In this document: in pieces, positions 16,025-25,027 of the stretch
Position numbering within the stretch: position 1 is the stretch's first letter
Layout: each line of letters begins with the position of its first letter
Assembly (NCBI RefSeq): GCF_019904135.1
Contig: NZ_JAIOGQ010000013.1
Span: 59,698 to 123,697, forward strand
Reading direction: 5' to 3'
DNA from: Paenibacillus caui
GTDB taxonomy: Bacteria > Bacillota > Bacilli > Paenibacillales > Paenibacillaceae
DNA length: 64,000 nucleotides
Translations under genes and position numbers: made by a program
The notes under the pieces: generated by a model
Told to the model about the DNA's origin: nothing
Seen by the model: the letters and a program-made list of their open reading frames with translations, nothing else
Database searches by the model: none

Positions 16025-17977
16025 ATGCAGGCACTCGAAAAAAAGCTGCTTTCCGTCAGTGAGACGACCCTAGGGCGGGATCCGCGGAACAAACGAAAGA
16101 TGTCTTTTGCGGCGCTGCTTCGACATAAAGAAATGCTGCAGGCCTTGATCAGCGGTGCCTTGATGCTGGCAGGCTGGGGCGTGAACCACTGGTCCCATGT
16201 CTTTGCCGTTATTCTTTATGTAACGGCGTATGGCGTAGGGGGGTGGACGAAAGCGAAGGAAGGGATCGCAACCCTCATCAAGGAGCGCGACCTGGATGTC
16301 AATTTGCTGATGATCGCCGCCGCCATTGGCGCCGCCTCCATCGGCTACTGGAACGAAGGGGCGATGCTGATCTTTATTTTTGCGCTGAGCGGGGCGCTTG
16401 AATCATTTGCCACCGATCAAAGCCGCAAAAGCATCTCATCGCTTATCGCGCTTAGACCGGAAACGGCGATGCGCCTGAATGGCGGCCAAATGCAGCGTGT
16501 GGCGGTGAACGAGCTTGAGATCGGGGATCTGGTGCTGGTTCGTCCGGGAGAAATCGTTCCTGCCGACGGCGTGATTCAAAGCGGATCTTCTTCGGTCAAT
16601 CAGGCTGCAATTACCGGGGAATCCATCCCGGTGGACAAAACGGAAGGGAACGGCGTCTATGCAGGCACGCTGAATGGCGAGAGCGCTTTGTATGTAGAAG
16701 TTTCGAGCAAGGCAGAAAGCACGCTTTTTGCGAAAATAATTGCCTTGGTCGAGGAAGCGCAGGAAGCCGTGCCGGCTTCGCAGCGTTTCATCGAACGCTT
16801 TGAAGGGCTGTATGCCCGTACGGTCGTTGGGGTAACCGTTCTGCTCATTGCGTTCTCGCCGCTGCTGTTTGGCTGGTCATGGGCAGCATCCTTCTATAAA
16901 GCGATGGTATTTCTCGTCGTCGCTTCCCCTTGTGCGCTTGTTGCGTCCATCATGCCTGCGATGCTGTCGGCCATTTCCAGCAGCGCGCGAAAAGGGGTGC
17001 TGTTTAAAGGCAGTGTTCACATGGAAAATTTGGCTGAGACCCGTGTGATCGCCTTCGATAAAACGGGTACGCTGACACTGGGCGAACCGGTGGTGACCGA
17101 TGTGCTGGCTGCGGAAGGGGAGGACCCTGACAGGCTGCTGCAAATGTCAGCCTCGGCCGAGCTGTTGTCCGCACATCCTCTCGCCAAAGCCGTCGTGGCG
17201 GAAGCAAGACGCCGCGGCCTCACGCTTCGGCCGGCAGCCGAAATGAAAGCCGTTGCCGGGTGGGGAGTGGAGGCCCGAATTGGCGGGGAGCCGTGGAAGA
17301 TCGGCAAGCCGGACTTTTCTTCCGCTTCGCCGGATTGGTGGGGCGAAGGCTTGAGCCGGCTTGAAGCGGAAGGAAAGACCGTTTCCGTCATTATTCGCGG
17401 CGATCAGACGGTCGGTCTGATCGCATTGCGGGATGAAATCAGACCGGTCGCCAAGACGGCGATCGACCGCCTCCATAAGCTGGGCATCCAGGTCGCGATG
17501 CTGACCGGCGACCATGCCGCTACGGCCAAAGCGATTGCAGCCGAAGCCGGAGTGGACATCGTGCTCAGCGATCTGCTGCCTCAGGATAAGGCCGAGCAGG
17601 TCAAGGCGCTCCGCGAGCGCTACGGCAGCGTCGTTATGGTCGGAGACGGCGTCAATGACGCGCCGGCTTTGGCTTCCGCTAGCGTAGGCATCGGGATGGG
17701 AGCGGGCAGCGGAGCGGCACTGGAAGCGTCCGATGTCGTTCTGATGAACGACGACATCGACCGGATTGCGGGAGCGATCGCGTTGTCCCGCCGGGGACGC
17801 CGCATTGTGAAGCAGAATATCACGTTTGCTATTCTGGTCATAGCTCTGCTGGTTGCGGGCAACTTCGGCGCTAACATTCCGCTGCCCCTTGGCGTGGTCG
17901 GACATGAAGGAAGCACGATTCTGGTCATTTTAAACGGGCTTCGCCTGCTGCGGTACGGATCGCCTTCATCTTCATGA
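16025..17977 (+). CDS. P1B-type heavy-metal transporting ATPase (ZosA/PfeT-like)
   Basis: The 650-residue membrane pump has an SPC metal-translocation motif (residues 301-303 in VASPCALVA) and the phosphorylated Asp in FDKTGTLT (about 345). The TGES motif, the HP motif (SAHPLAKA) and GDGVNDAPAL are also present. The last helix has HEGSTILVILNGLRLL, the hallmark of the P1B-4 group. No N-terminal CxxC metal-binding domain is present. P1B-4 pumps such as B. subtilis PfeT/ZosA move Fe(II), Zn or Co and are under PerR/Fur control, consistent with the upstream box. The gene is monocistronic. The transported metal cannot be settled from sequence alone. Confidence 0.92.
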   Translation: MQALEKKLLSVSETTLGRDPRNKRKMSFAALLRHKEMLQALISGALMLAGWGVNHWSHVFAVILYVTAYGVGGWTKAKEGIATLIKERDLDVNLLMIAAAIGAASIGYWNEGAMLIFIFALSGALESFATDQSRKSISSLIALRPETAMRLNGGQMQRVAVNELEIGDLVLVRPGEIVPADGVIQSGSSSVNQAAITGESIPVDKTEGNGVYAGTLNGESALYVEVSSKAESTLFAKIIALVEEAQEAVPASQRFIERFEGLYARTVVGVTVLLIAFSPLLFGWSWAASFYKAMVFLVVASPCALVASIMPAMLSAISSSARKGVLFKGSVHMENLAETRVIAFDKTGTLTLGEPVVTDVLAAEGEDPDRLLQMSASAELLSAHPLAKAVVAEARRRGLTLRPAAEMKAVAGWGVEARIGGEPWKIGKPDFSSASPDWWGEGLSRLEAEGKTVSVIIRGDQTVGLIALRDEIRPVAKTAIDRLHKLGIQVAMLTGDHAATAKAIAAEAGVDIVLSDLLPQDKAEQVKALRERYGSVVMVGDGVNDAPALASASVGIGMGAGSGAALEASDVVLMNDDIDRIAGAIALSRRGRRIVKQNITFAILVIALLVAGNFGANIPLPLGVVGHEGSTILVILNGLRLLRYGSPSSS

Positions 17978-18018
17978 TTTCTTCATCTAACTTTCATGGC
18001 ATACTCCCGGTACGTATG

Positions 18019-18047
18019 TTGACTTCATTTTCACCGTGCCAGATAAT
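18019..18047 (+). promoter_or_regulatory. Sigma-A promoter of trxB
   Basis: TTGACT (18019-18024), a 17-bp spacer and GATAAT (18042-18047). Confidence 0.7.
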
Positions 18048-18130
18048 AATAAATAGATACAGCGAATGAAACTGATTTAGTGAATTTGACAGATTTCATT
18101 GTTTATTTTGGCCTTGGGGAGGTATTTGAT

Positions 18131-19078
18131 ATGTATAAATCTATTATTGTTGGAACGGGTCCTGCCGGACTCACTGCGGCTATTTATTTGGCTCGTGCGA
18201 ATTTGAAGCCGTTGATTATTGAAGGGCCGCAGCCAGGCGGACAACTGACGACAACGACGGAAGTCGAGAACTTTCCTGGCTTCCCGGAAGGAATTATGGG
18301 ACCTGAGCTGATGGATAACATGCGCCAGCAAGCCGAACGCTTCGGCGCCGAGTTCCGCACAGGCTGGGTAAACAGCGTTGATACGAGCGCCAGACCGTTC
18401 AAACTGCAGGTTGAGGGGCTTGGAGAGCTGGTAACCGAAACGCTCATTATTTCGACCGGCGCAAGCGCCAAATACTTGGGCATTCCGGGAGAAGAGGACA
18501 ATGTTGGCCGCGGCGTAAGCACATGCGCGACTTGCGACGGATTCTTTTTCCGGGGTAAAGAAATCATTGTCGTCGGCGGCGGGGATTCCGCGCTTGAGGA
18601 AGCCGGCTTCCTTACCCGCTTTGCTTCCAAAGTAACATTGGTTCACCGCAGAGACGAGCTTCGGGCTTCGAAGATCATGCAGGACCGCGTTCGCGCCAAC
18701 GAGAAGGTAGAATGGGCGCTGAACCGGACTCCTCTTGAAGTTTTGACGGACGGTTCGGGCGTAACCGGACTGAAAGTCCGCAATAACGCGACCGGAGAAG
18801 AAGAAATCATCGGCGCAAACGGCGTGTTTGTAGCGATTGGCCACCATCCGAATACCGGTTTCCTTGGCGGACAAATCACGACGGATGAGAACGGGTATAT
18901 TATGGTTAAACCGGGCACGTCCGAAACGAATGTACCGGGAGTATTCGCCTGCGGAGACGTACAGGACACCCGTTACCGCCAAGCGATTACCGCTGCAGGC
19001 AGCGGCTGCATGGCGGCGATCGATTGCGAGAAGTTTATTGAATCGCTCGAGCATCATGAGGCTGCTATTCTGGGATAA
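18131..19078 (+). CDS. trxB: Thioredoxin reductase
   Basis: A 315-residue FAD/NADPH flavoenzyme that keeps thioredoxin reduced in the cytosol. It has the FAD-binding GTGPAGLTAAIYLARA near the N terminus, the redox-active CATC within CATCDGFFFRG, the NADPH-binding GGGDSALEEAGFL and the C-terminal FAD contact GVFACGDVQD. Length matches the low-molecular-weight bacterial type. ATG 18131 follows a GGGGAGG site with 8 nt spacing. A glutaredoxin-like gene follows 31 nt later and is probably co-transcribed. Confidence 0.95.
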   Translation: MYKSIIVGTGPAGLTAAIYLARANLKPLIIEGPQPGGQLTTTTEVENFPGFPEGIMGPELMDNMRQQAERFGAEFRTGWVNSVDTSARPFKLQVEGLGELVTETLIISTGASAKYLGIPGEEDNVGRGVSTCATCDGFFFRGKEIIVVGGGDSALEEAGFLTRFASKVTLVHRRDELRASKIMQDRVRANEKVEWALNRTPLEVLTDGSGVTGLKVRNNATGEEEIIGANGVFVAIGHHPNTGFLGGQITTDENGYIMVKPGTSETNVPGVFACGDVQDTRYRQAITAAGSGCMAAIDCEKFIESLEHHEAAILG

Positions 19079-19109
19079 ATCATTTTAATCAGAAGGAGAG
19101 ATGGGAACC

Positions 19110-19346
19110 ATGGAAAATGTAATTGTGTACACCAGCACGAACTGTCCGCACTGCCGTCAAGTCAAGAGCTTTCTTGCAGACAAAGGCATTGCTTATGAAG
19201 AACGCAACATCGAGACCAATGACGAATTTGCACAGCAAGTATGGGATATGGGCGTTCGGGCCGTTCCGCTCACATTGATCGGTGAATATAAGATTATGGG
19301 CATGAACAAAACCCAGTTTGACAAGGCGCTGGCTGAACTGGCCTAA
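19110..19346 (+). CDS. Glutaredoxin/NrdH-like redox protein
   Basis: A 78-residue thioredoxin-fold protein with active-site CPHC at about residues 12-15 and the cis-Pro segment (RAVPLTLIG). Length and motif fit the glutaredoxin family protein often found beside trxB in Paenibacillus. It probably takes electrons from TrxB in the absence of glutathione. ATG 19110 is chosen over ATG 19101 because the AAGGAGAG site abuts the latter. Confidence 0.85.
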   Translation: MENVIVYTSTNCPHCRQVKSFLADKGIAYEERNIETNDEFAQQVWDMGVRAVPLTLIGEYKIMGMNKTQFDKALAELA

Positions 19347-19645
19347 GCATTTATACGAGAAACAGGCGGGGAGTTGACCTTTAAGCGGAAACAAGCTTGG
19401 AGGACAGCTCCTTTTTTCTATATTGAAATCATCGCGCCTTTCGTTTCTTCTAGCTCGGGGCGATCCGGTCTATGAGGAAATTGTTGTATTTTGTATAGTG
19501 TCTGCAGGCAATTGTTCGTTCTGCCTCGACAAAACTAGAACCTGCCGGGTAAGAACGGCTGTGGTACAATCAGGGTACAAGTGTATCGGGGCATAAATCG
19601 GCTGAAGACGGTTCTTGCCCATGCCGTGACAAAGGGGAGAAAAGG
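19347..19645. other. Intergenic region without visible gene
   Basis: A short GGAG/CTCC hairpin followed by T residues (about 19397-19417) may end the trxB operon. A TACAAT -10-like box near 19564 may start the next gene. Nothing else is evident. Confidence 0.35.
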
Positions 19646-20767
19646 ATGAAACGCCTCCGGACAGTGGTTTGGAAAGCTGCTCTGATCAGTTCTTTCGTAG
19701 CGGGTACTTCTCCGGCAGGGGCTGTTGGAGACAATGCGCCTATTCAACCTGTACAGACGACACTTGTCTCGAAATACCAGGTTGAACAGCTGTTGGACAC
19801 GTCAATTAAGGCCCATCTGAGCACGGTTACTTTCAAATACAAGGGAGATATCAAAAAATTTGAGCATATGCTTGATCAGGTACTGCTCTCCTCGATCGAG
19901 CACGATCCCTACATGCGTTATATCATTGACCGTTACAACTACAAATGGCGTGGAAGTTCCACGGCGGTTCAGGTTACGGTCTCATTTGTATACCGGGAAT
20001 CGGCTGAACAGTCCGCCTATGTTAACCAGCGGGTCAAAGAGATTGCGGCGGAGATCCTTACACCGGGAATGAACGCTCATGAGAAAGTCAAAGCGGTGCA
20101 TGACTTTGTTGTTCGCGATTTGAAGTATGATCTGAGCCTGCGTAAATATACCGCGTATGAAGGGCTTGCAACCGGTGAGGCGGTTTGCCAGGGGTATTCG
20201 CTGCTCACCTACAAGCTATTGAAGGAAGCGGGGATTCACAATATCATCATGGAAGGAACAGCGGGAGGGCAGCCGCATGCCTGGAATCTGGTGCTCCTGC
20301 AAAACAAGTGGTATCACCTTGACACGACTTGGGACGACCCTGTGCCGAATCCGGACAATGTGATCGATTATTCGTATTATCTGCTCTCCGACCGTCAGAT
20401 TCGCAAAGACCACGCCTGGAGCAAATCCTACCCGCAGGCTGACGCCGTTTATCGCCAGACCCTTGCTTCGCTTGAGAAGACCGATTCTTCCAAGGCCGAG
20501 TTATATAAAGCCCTGGAACGGGAGCTGGGCTATGACCTTTACCGGGACAATCAGGCCGTTAAAGACAGCGAAGGCTTGATGGAAAAAGTAGGCGAGGCCG
20601 TTAAAGCCGGCGAACATGCGGCAACAGTCCGTTATGCCGGACAAGAAGCCAGCTTGCTTAAAGATCTGAGCCATCTGTATGAGCTGATGATCACGGATAT
20701 TACCTATTCCTGCGAGCCGCTGGACGGCACGGGTGATTTGAAGGTCCGCATTGAGTGGAGGGAGTAG
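19646..20767 (+). CDS. Secreted transglutaminase-like (TGase core) protein
   Basis: The 373-residue protein begins with a positively charged N terminus and a hydrophobic signal peptide ending near TSPAGA. The transglutaminase-like core shows Cys in EAVCQGYSLL (about residue 181), His in GQPHAWNLV and Asp in YHLDTTWDDP, so the Cys-His-Asp triad is complete. Such proteins act outside the membrane as cysteine proteases or crosslinkers; the substrate is unknown. It stands alone between the trxB operon and a strong terminator. The C-terminal 110 residues are helical and charged with no recognised domain. Confidence 0.85.
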   Translation: MKRLRTVVWKAALISSFVAGTSPAGAVGDNAPIQPVQTTLVSKYQVEQLLDTSIKAHLSTVTFKYKGDIKKFEHMLDQVLLSSIEHDPYMRYIIDRYNYKWRGSSTAVQVTVSFVYRESAEQSAYVNQRVKEIAAEILTPGMNAHEKVKAVHDFVVRDLKYDLSLRKYTAYEGLATGEAVCQGYSLLTYKLLKEAGIHNIIMEGTAGGQPHAWNLVLLQNKWYHLDTTWDDPVPNPDNVIDYSYYLLSDRQIRKDHAWSKSYPQADAVYRQTLASLEKTDSSKAELYKALERELGYDLYRDNQAVKDSEGLMEKVGEAVKAGEHAATVRYAGQEASLLKDLSHLYELMITDITYSCEPLDGTGDLKVRIEWRE

Positions 20768-20785
20768 GCTTTGTCATAGAAAAAT

Positions 20786-20824
20786 GGAGCGTTCAAAACG
20801 CGGTTTAAGCGCGCTGAACGCTCC
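20786..20824 (+). terminator. Terminator between the transglutaminase-like and cvfC genes
   Basis: GGAGCGTTCA (20786-20795) pairs perfectly with TGAACGCTCC (20815-20824); TTTCTTTG follows. It can serve the + strand gene and perhaps the convergent cvfC gene. Confidence 0.75.
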
Positions 20825-20894
20825 TTTCTTTGTTAGACGATATACAGGTGTGGATGCTTTATGTGCTGTGAACCCGCTATACTGTGAAACCGAG

Positions 20895-22034
20895 TTACCC
20901 CTGGTTCCGCTTGGCCATTTGCTGCCATACCGTTCCGGCCGCTTCCTCGCCGGAGTCAATCCGCTCCAGCGCCATGCGGGCCTGAAGGCCAACTTCGAAT
21001 TCGGGATCGCCTGCAGCCTCGAGCAGCGCATCCCGGGCATCATCGCCGCCGACCTCATAGAGGAACCGCGCCGCCCGCCAGCGCACGAGCTTGCTCTTAT
21101 CCCGCAGCGCTTCAATCATCGGCCCCGTTGCGGCGGGGTCTCCGATATCGGACAGCGTATCGCCTGCGGTGCGTCTTACGGCAGCGGAAGAATCGCGCAG
21201 GGCCTCATACAGCAGAGTCATGGCCTCCGGTGTACGGAGATCACCGAGATAGACGACAGCCAGACGCCGAATCTGCATCTGGGCATCATGCAGGGCCCGG
21301 CCCAGAAGTGGCAGCGCGTTATCGTCCAGCTTCAGGCCTTCCAAAGCGGCATAACGTTCATGCCAGTCTTCACTTGCCATACGCTCTTGAACTTCTTCAA
21401 GCGCAAAGGCGCGCCGCTCTTCCACGAATTCGGTTTCGTTCCGGCCGTGGGCAATCGCCTGCTTCACAATATCAGCCAGCCGTTCCTCCGGGAAGGCCGC
21501 TTCGATTTCCTGCTCGATCTCACGCGCAATATCCGCCAGCTCTCCATAGCGGACGCCGAAATCGACGAGCTTGCGTTCCTTGATCATGGTGGCGCCGGCC
21601 ACCTCCGTTACGGCTTTTACAAAACGTTCGGACAAGCCGATCCGCTCCTCCCGGCCTCCCGATTTGACCCGGATTTGCATCGGAATTCCCCGGAAAAACT
21701 GGACGAGAACCTCAGCTTCCCCGTAGTGTCCGGCTGCAGATTCATTGTCCTCGGGCGACCAGGCGGCATTCACGCCCTCCTGCCCGAACTGCTCCTGAAC
21801 TGCGGACAGAATGGCTGACCAGTCCGCATTCCCCTTGCGGTCCAGCGCAATAAAATCAGCGGTATGGAATACGCTTTTAACACCCGGGATATGCAGCATT
21901 TGTACAATAAAAGGCGGGGCCGAGCGTTCGTTTTCCAGCGTATATGTTTTGCGTACACCTGGAGCCAGCGACTCGTCCAGATGCAGCTTCATTGTGTTAG
22001 GGCTTGGCGTAGGTTCAATAAATGTAATTTTCAT
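20895..22034 (-). CDS. cvfC: CvfC-like HEAT-repeat protein with Nfu/NifU N-terminal domain (YpgR-like)
   Basis: The first 90 or so residues (EPTPSPNTMKLHLD, then ENERSAPPFIVQMLHIPGV) match the Nfu_N domain found at the start of this family. Residues 200-380 form about five HEAT-like helical repeats (RRLAVVYLGDLRTPEAM, VRRTAGDTLSDIGDPAA, VRWRAARFLYEVGGDDA). The family includes S. aureus CvfC ('conserved virulence factor C') and B. subtilis YpgR, of unclear biochemical role. The 379-residue length is typical. The gene is monocistronic on the minus strand. Confidence 0.88.
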   Translation of the reverse strand: MKITFIEPTPSPNTMKLHLDESLAPGVRKTYTLENERSAPPFIVQMLHIPGVKSVFHTADFIALDRKGNADWSAILSAVQEQFGQEGVNAAWSPEDNESAAGHYGEAEVLVQFFRGIPMQIRVKSGGREERIGLSERFVKAVTEVAGATMIKERKLVDFGVRYGELADIAREIEQEIEAAFPEERLADIVKQAIAHGRNETEFVEERRAFALEEVQERMASEDWHERYAALEGLKLDDNALPLLGRALHDAQMQIRRLAVVYLGDLRTPEAMTLLYEALRDSSAAVRRTAGDTLSDIGDPAATGPMIEALRDKSKLVRWRAARFLYEVGGDDARDALLEAAGDPEFEVGLQARMALERIDSGEEAAGTVWQQMAKRNQG

Positions 22035-22252
22035 AGAATTTTCACATCCTCCCTTTGTAGACTATTCTACAACAATTGTCGGCGAAGTCCCAAGCGTGGC
22101 TATGGCCGTCCTAACCGAAAGTGTCTTGGAGGCCGTCATCCAGCGTCACGGGTGTACACGGTTTTGAAATGGAGATAATATTGGTTAAAATAATGAATAA
22201 AGCATACGAACTATTGCTGTCTTTTTATAACGGAAGGGAGGAGCCCCTTTTC

Positions 22253-23200
22253 ATGGCCAGACACCGATACAGCAACCTGGACAATGTCAGTACAGACAAG
22301 ACAATTAAACAGTTCCGTAAGTGGCGGCAAGAACGCCGGTGCAAGAAAAAGGATTACTCCTTTATTGTCCCAAGTAAGCCGCCTGAACTTGAGTTCCTGC
22401 GTAACAATCGGACCCTGCCTACTTTGACCTGGATCGGACATTCTACCTTTTTTATTCAATATGAAGGTTTGAATATCGTTACAGATCCGGTATGGGCGGT
22501 CAGAATGGGGCATCAGCGCCGCATCGCCTCTCCAGGCATTGCGATCAAGGATATTCCGCCTATTGATTTGATCCTTATATCCCACTCGCATTATGATCAT
22601 ATGCATGTCTCGTCGATCCGGCGCCTTTATCAGGAAGGGACGCAAATTATTGTTCCGGCCGGGCTAAAACAAAAGCTTCTGCGTAAAGGCTTCAGCCGCT
22701 GTGAAGAGATGAATTGGTGGGATCGTCTTCATATACGTGGGGTAGACATTTCTTTTGTGCCGACTCAGCACTGGACGCGCCGCACTGCGTTCGATGCAAA
22801 TACTTCCCATTGGGGCGGATATGTGCTGGAACCCGGGAAGCCGCGGGAGGAAGCGAAACCGCCGGTCATTTATTTTGCAGGCGATAGCGGCTATTTCAAA
22901 GGCTTCAAGGAAATCGGCAGCCGGTTCGATATCGATGTCGCGCTTCTGCCGATCGGCGCCTACGAACCGGAATGGTTCATGACCCAGCAGCATACTACAC
23001 CTGAGGAGGCTGTCCAGGCCTTTATCGATGTCGAGGCGAAAATGATGGTCCCCATGCATTACGGGACGTTCCGGCTCGCAGATGATACAGCGCGCGAGGC
23101 TCTGGACCGCCTGGAGCAGGACCGCATCAAGCGGGGGATCTCCGAAGAAGCCATCCGCGTCATGATTCATGGCGAAACGCTGCGGCTGCCCGGGGAGTGA
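22253..23200 (+). CDS. Metallo-beta-lactamase-fold hydrolase, NAPE-PLD/UlaG-like
   Basis: The zinc-binding signature SHSHYDHM is followed by FAGDSGY and the distal His in PMHYGTF. The segment LTWIGHSTFFIQYEGLNIVTDPVW is typical of the NAPE-hydrolysing phospholipase D-like branch. ATG 22253 is favoured because an unusually strong GGAAGGGAGGAG lies 9 nt upstream and homology begins there (ARHRYSNLDNV). ATG 22193 or 22169 would add 20-28 residues without a good ribosome site. Substrate unknown, possibly a phospholipid or lactone. It appears monocistronic. Confidence 0.85.
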   Translation: MARHRYSNLDNVSTDKTIKQFRKWRQERRCKKKDYSFIVPSKPPELEFLRNNRTLPTLTWIGHSTFFIQYEGLNIVTDPVWAVRMGHQRRIASPGIAIKDIPPIDLILISHSHYDHMHVSSIRRLYQEGTQIIVPAGLKQKLLRKGFSRCEEMNWWDRLHIRGVDISFVPTQHWTRRTAFDANTSHWGGYVLEPGKPREEAKPPVIYFAGDSGYFKGFKEIGSRFDIDVALLPIGAYEPEWFMTQQHTTPEEAVQAFIDVEAKMMVPMHYGTFRLADDTAREALDRLEQDRIKRGISEEAIRVMIHGETLRLPGE

Positions 23201-23236
23201 CCCGAATACTTTTATGGCATCTGTCTTGTAAAAGGG

Positions 23237-23265
23237 TTCGAATGAGGCAGGGGTTATGTTATAAT
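23237..23265 (+). promoter_or_regulatory. Sigma-A-like promoter of the ABC-F gene
   Basis: TTCGAA (23237-23242), a 17-bp spacer and a consensus TATAAT (23260-23265). Confidence 0.6.
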
Positions 23266-23310
23266 AGGAAGCTAGTAGTGTGATTTTATATAAAGGATGG
23301 TAATTAATTC

Positions 23311-24942
23311 ATGATAAGTACCAGTGGTGTAACGCTCCGCTATGGAAAACGGGCACTTTTTGAAGATGTGAATATAAAGTTTACGCCCGGCAACTGCTAC
23401 GGCTTGATTGGAGCTAACGGCGCCGGGAAATCGACGTTTCTGAAGATTTTGTCCGGTGAAATCGAGCCGAATTCCGGCGAAGTTCACATGACTCCCGGGG
23501 AACGCTTGGCGGTCCTGAAACAGAACCATTTTGAATATGATGATTTTCCGGTGCTGGAGACGGTCATCATGGGACATGAGCGCCTCTACAGCATTATGAA
23601 GGAAAAGGATGCGCTGTATGCGAAGCCTGATTTTTCCGAAGAAGACGGTCTGCGCGCAGGTGAGCTGGAAGGCGAATTTGCCGAGATGGACGGCTGGAAT
23701 GCGGAGTCGGACGCGGCTTCCCTTCTGATTGGCCTGGGCATTTCGCGCGATCTTCACGACAAGATGATGCGCGACCTGAGCGGCAACGAGAAAGTGCGCG
23801 TGCTGCTGGCGCAGGCGCTGTTCGGGTCACCGAACAACCTGCTGCTTGACGAACCTACCAACCACCTTGATATGGAGTCGATCGCCTGGCTCGAGAACTT
23901 CCTGCTCGATTATGAAGGCACCGTTATCGTTGTATCCCATGACCGTCACTTCCTGAACAAGGTGTGCACGCATATTGCGGACATCGATTTCGGCAAAATC
24001 CAGCTTTATGTGGGCAACTACGATTTCTGGTACGAGTCCAGCCAGCTTGCGCTCAAGCTGACGCGCGAGGCGAACAAGAAAAAGGAAGAGAAGATCAAGG
24101 AGCTGCAAACGTTCATTCAGCGCTTCTCCGCCAATGCTTCCAAGTCGAAGCAGGCGACCTCCCGGAAGAAGCAGCTCGAGAAAATTACGCTGGACGATAT
24201 TCGTCCGTCGAACCGGAAATATCCGTTTCTGCACTTTAAGGCGGAGCGTGAAGCGGGCAAGCAGCTTCTGACGGTTGACGGCGTTTCGAAGAGCGTGGAA
24301 GGCGAAACCGTACTGAACAATGCAAGCTTTGTGGTAAACAAAGGAGACAAGATCGCTTTGGTCGGACCTAACGGGCTTGCAAAAACAACGCTGTACCAGA
24401 TTATAATGAGCGAGCTTGAGGCGGATTCCGGGGAATACAACTGGGGCGTCACGACGTCGCAAGCTTATTTCCCGAAAGACAACTCGGCTTATTTTGACGG
24501 CGTTGATCTGAATCTGGTTGATTGGCTGCGCCAATATTCCAATGATCAGGACGAGACGTTCCTGCGGGGCTTCCTGGGCCGGATGCTGTTCTCGGGCGAA
24601 GAGGCGCTCAAGAAGGCAAGCGTGCTGTCCGGGGGCGAGAAGGTTCGCTGCATGCTGGCTAAAATGATGCTTAACGGGGCAAACGTCCTTATCTTTGACG
24701 AGCCTACCAACCACCTGGATCTCGAGTCGATTACGGCCCTCAATAACGGCTTGATTGACTTTGACGGAACGATTCTGTTTACGTCTCACGACCACCAATT
24801 CGTACAGACGATCGCGAACCGCATTATCGAAATTACGCCGAACGGCATCATTGACCGTGTAATGTCCTATGACGAATATCTGGAGAACGAAGAAATCCAG
24901 AATCTGCGCAAGGAACTGTACCCCGCCGAAGTGCTTGACTGA
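23311..24942 (+). CDS. ABC-F family ATPase (YkpA/YbiT-like)
   Basis: Two ABC domains on one 543-residue chain without membrane segments define an ABC-F protein; members act on ribosomes. Domain 1 has GANGAGKST, LSGNEKVR and LLLDEPTNHLD; a charged helical linker (KKKEEKIKELQTFIQRF) follows. Domain 2 has GPNGLAKTT, LSGGEKVR and LIFDEPTNHLD. Two signature deviations are visible: LSGNE in domain 1, and alanine for the second glycine of Walker A in domain 2. Length and overall pattern match YkpA/YbiT housekeeping proteins rather than antibiotic-resistance ABC-Fs. Its terminator has been split by an IS3 element. Confidence 0.9.
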   Translation: MISTSGVTLRYGKRALFEDVNIKFTPGNCYGLIGANGAGKSTFLKILSGEIEPNSGEVHMTPGERLAVLKQNHFEYDDFPVLETVIMGHERLYSIMKEKDALYAKPDFSEEDGLRAGELEGEFAEMDGWNAESDAASLLIGLGISRDLHDKMMRDLSGNEKVRVLLAQALFGSPNNLLLDEPTNHLDMESIAWLENFLLDYEGTVIVVSHDRHFLNKVCTHIADIDFGKIQLYVGNYDFWYESSQLALKLTREANKKKEEKIKELQTFIQRFSANASKSKQATSRKKQLEKITLDDIRPSNRKYPFLHFKAEREAGKQLLTVDGVSKSVEGETVLNNASFVVNKGDKIALVGPNGLAKTTLYQIIMSELEADSGEYNWGVTTSQAYFPKDNSAYFDGVDLNLVDWLRQYSNDQDETFLRGFLGRMLFSGEEALKKASVLSGGEKVRCMLAKMMLNGANVLIFDEPTNHLDLESITALNNGLIDFDGTILFTSHDHQFVQTIANRIIEITPNGIIDRVMSYDEYLENEEIQNLRKELYPAEVLD

Positions 24943-25027
24943 TTATGTTTTGCTTCCCCTAATGCGAAGAAGGCTGCCCAACATGAACTGCACCCCGTCA
25001 AGTAGACAGTACAAATAAGTAAAACGT

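Noticed and set aside
18077..19057. A 326-codon open frame opposite trxB
   Set aside because: trxB is certain from motifs; the antisense frame shows no recognisable domain or ribosome site.
20751..21818. A 355-codon open frame opposite cvfC
   Set aside because: Shadow of the HEAT-repeat gene; no domain and no plausible start.
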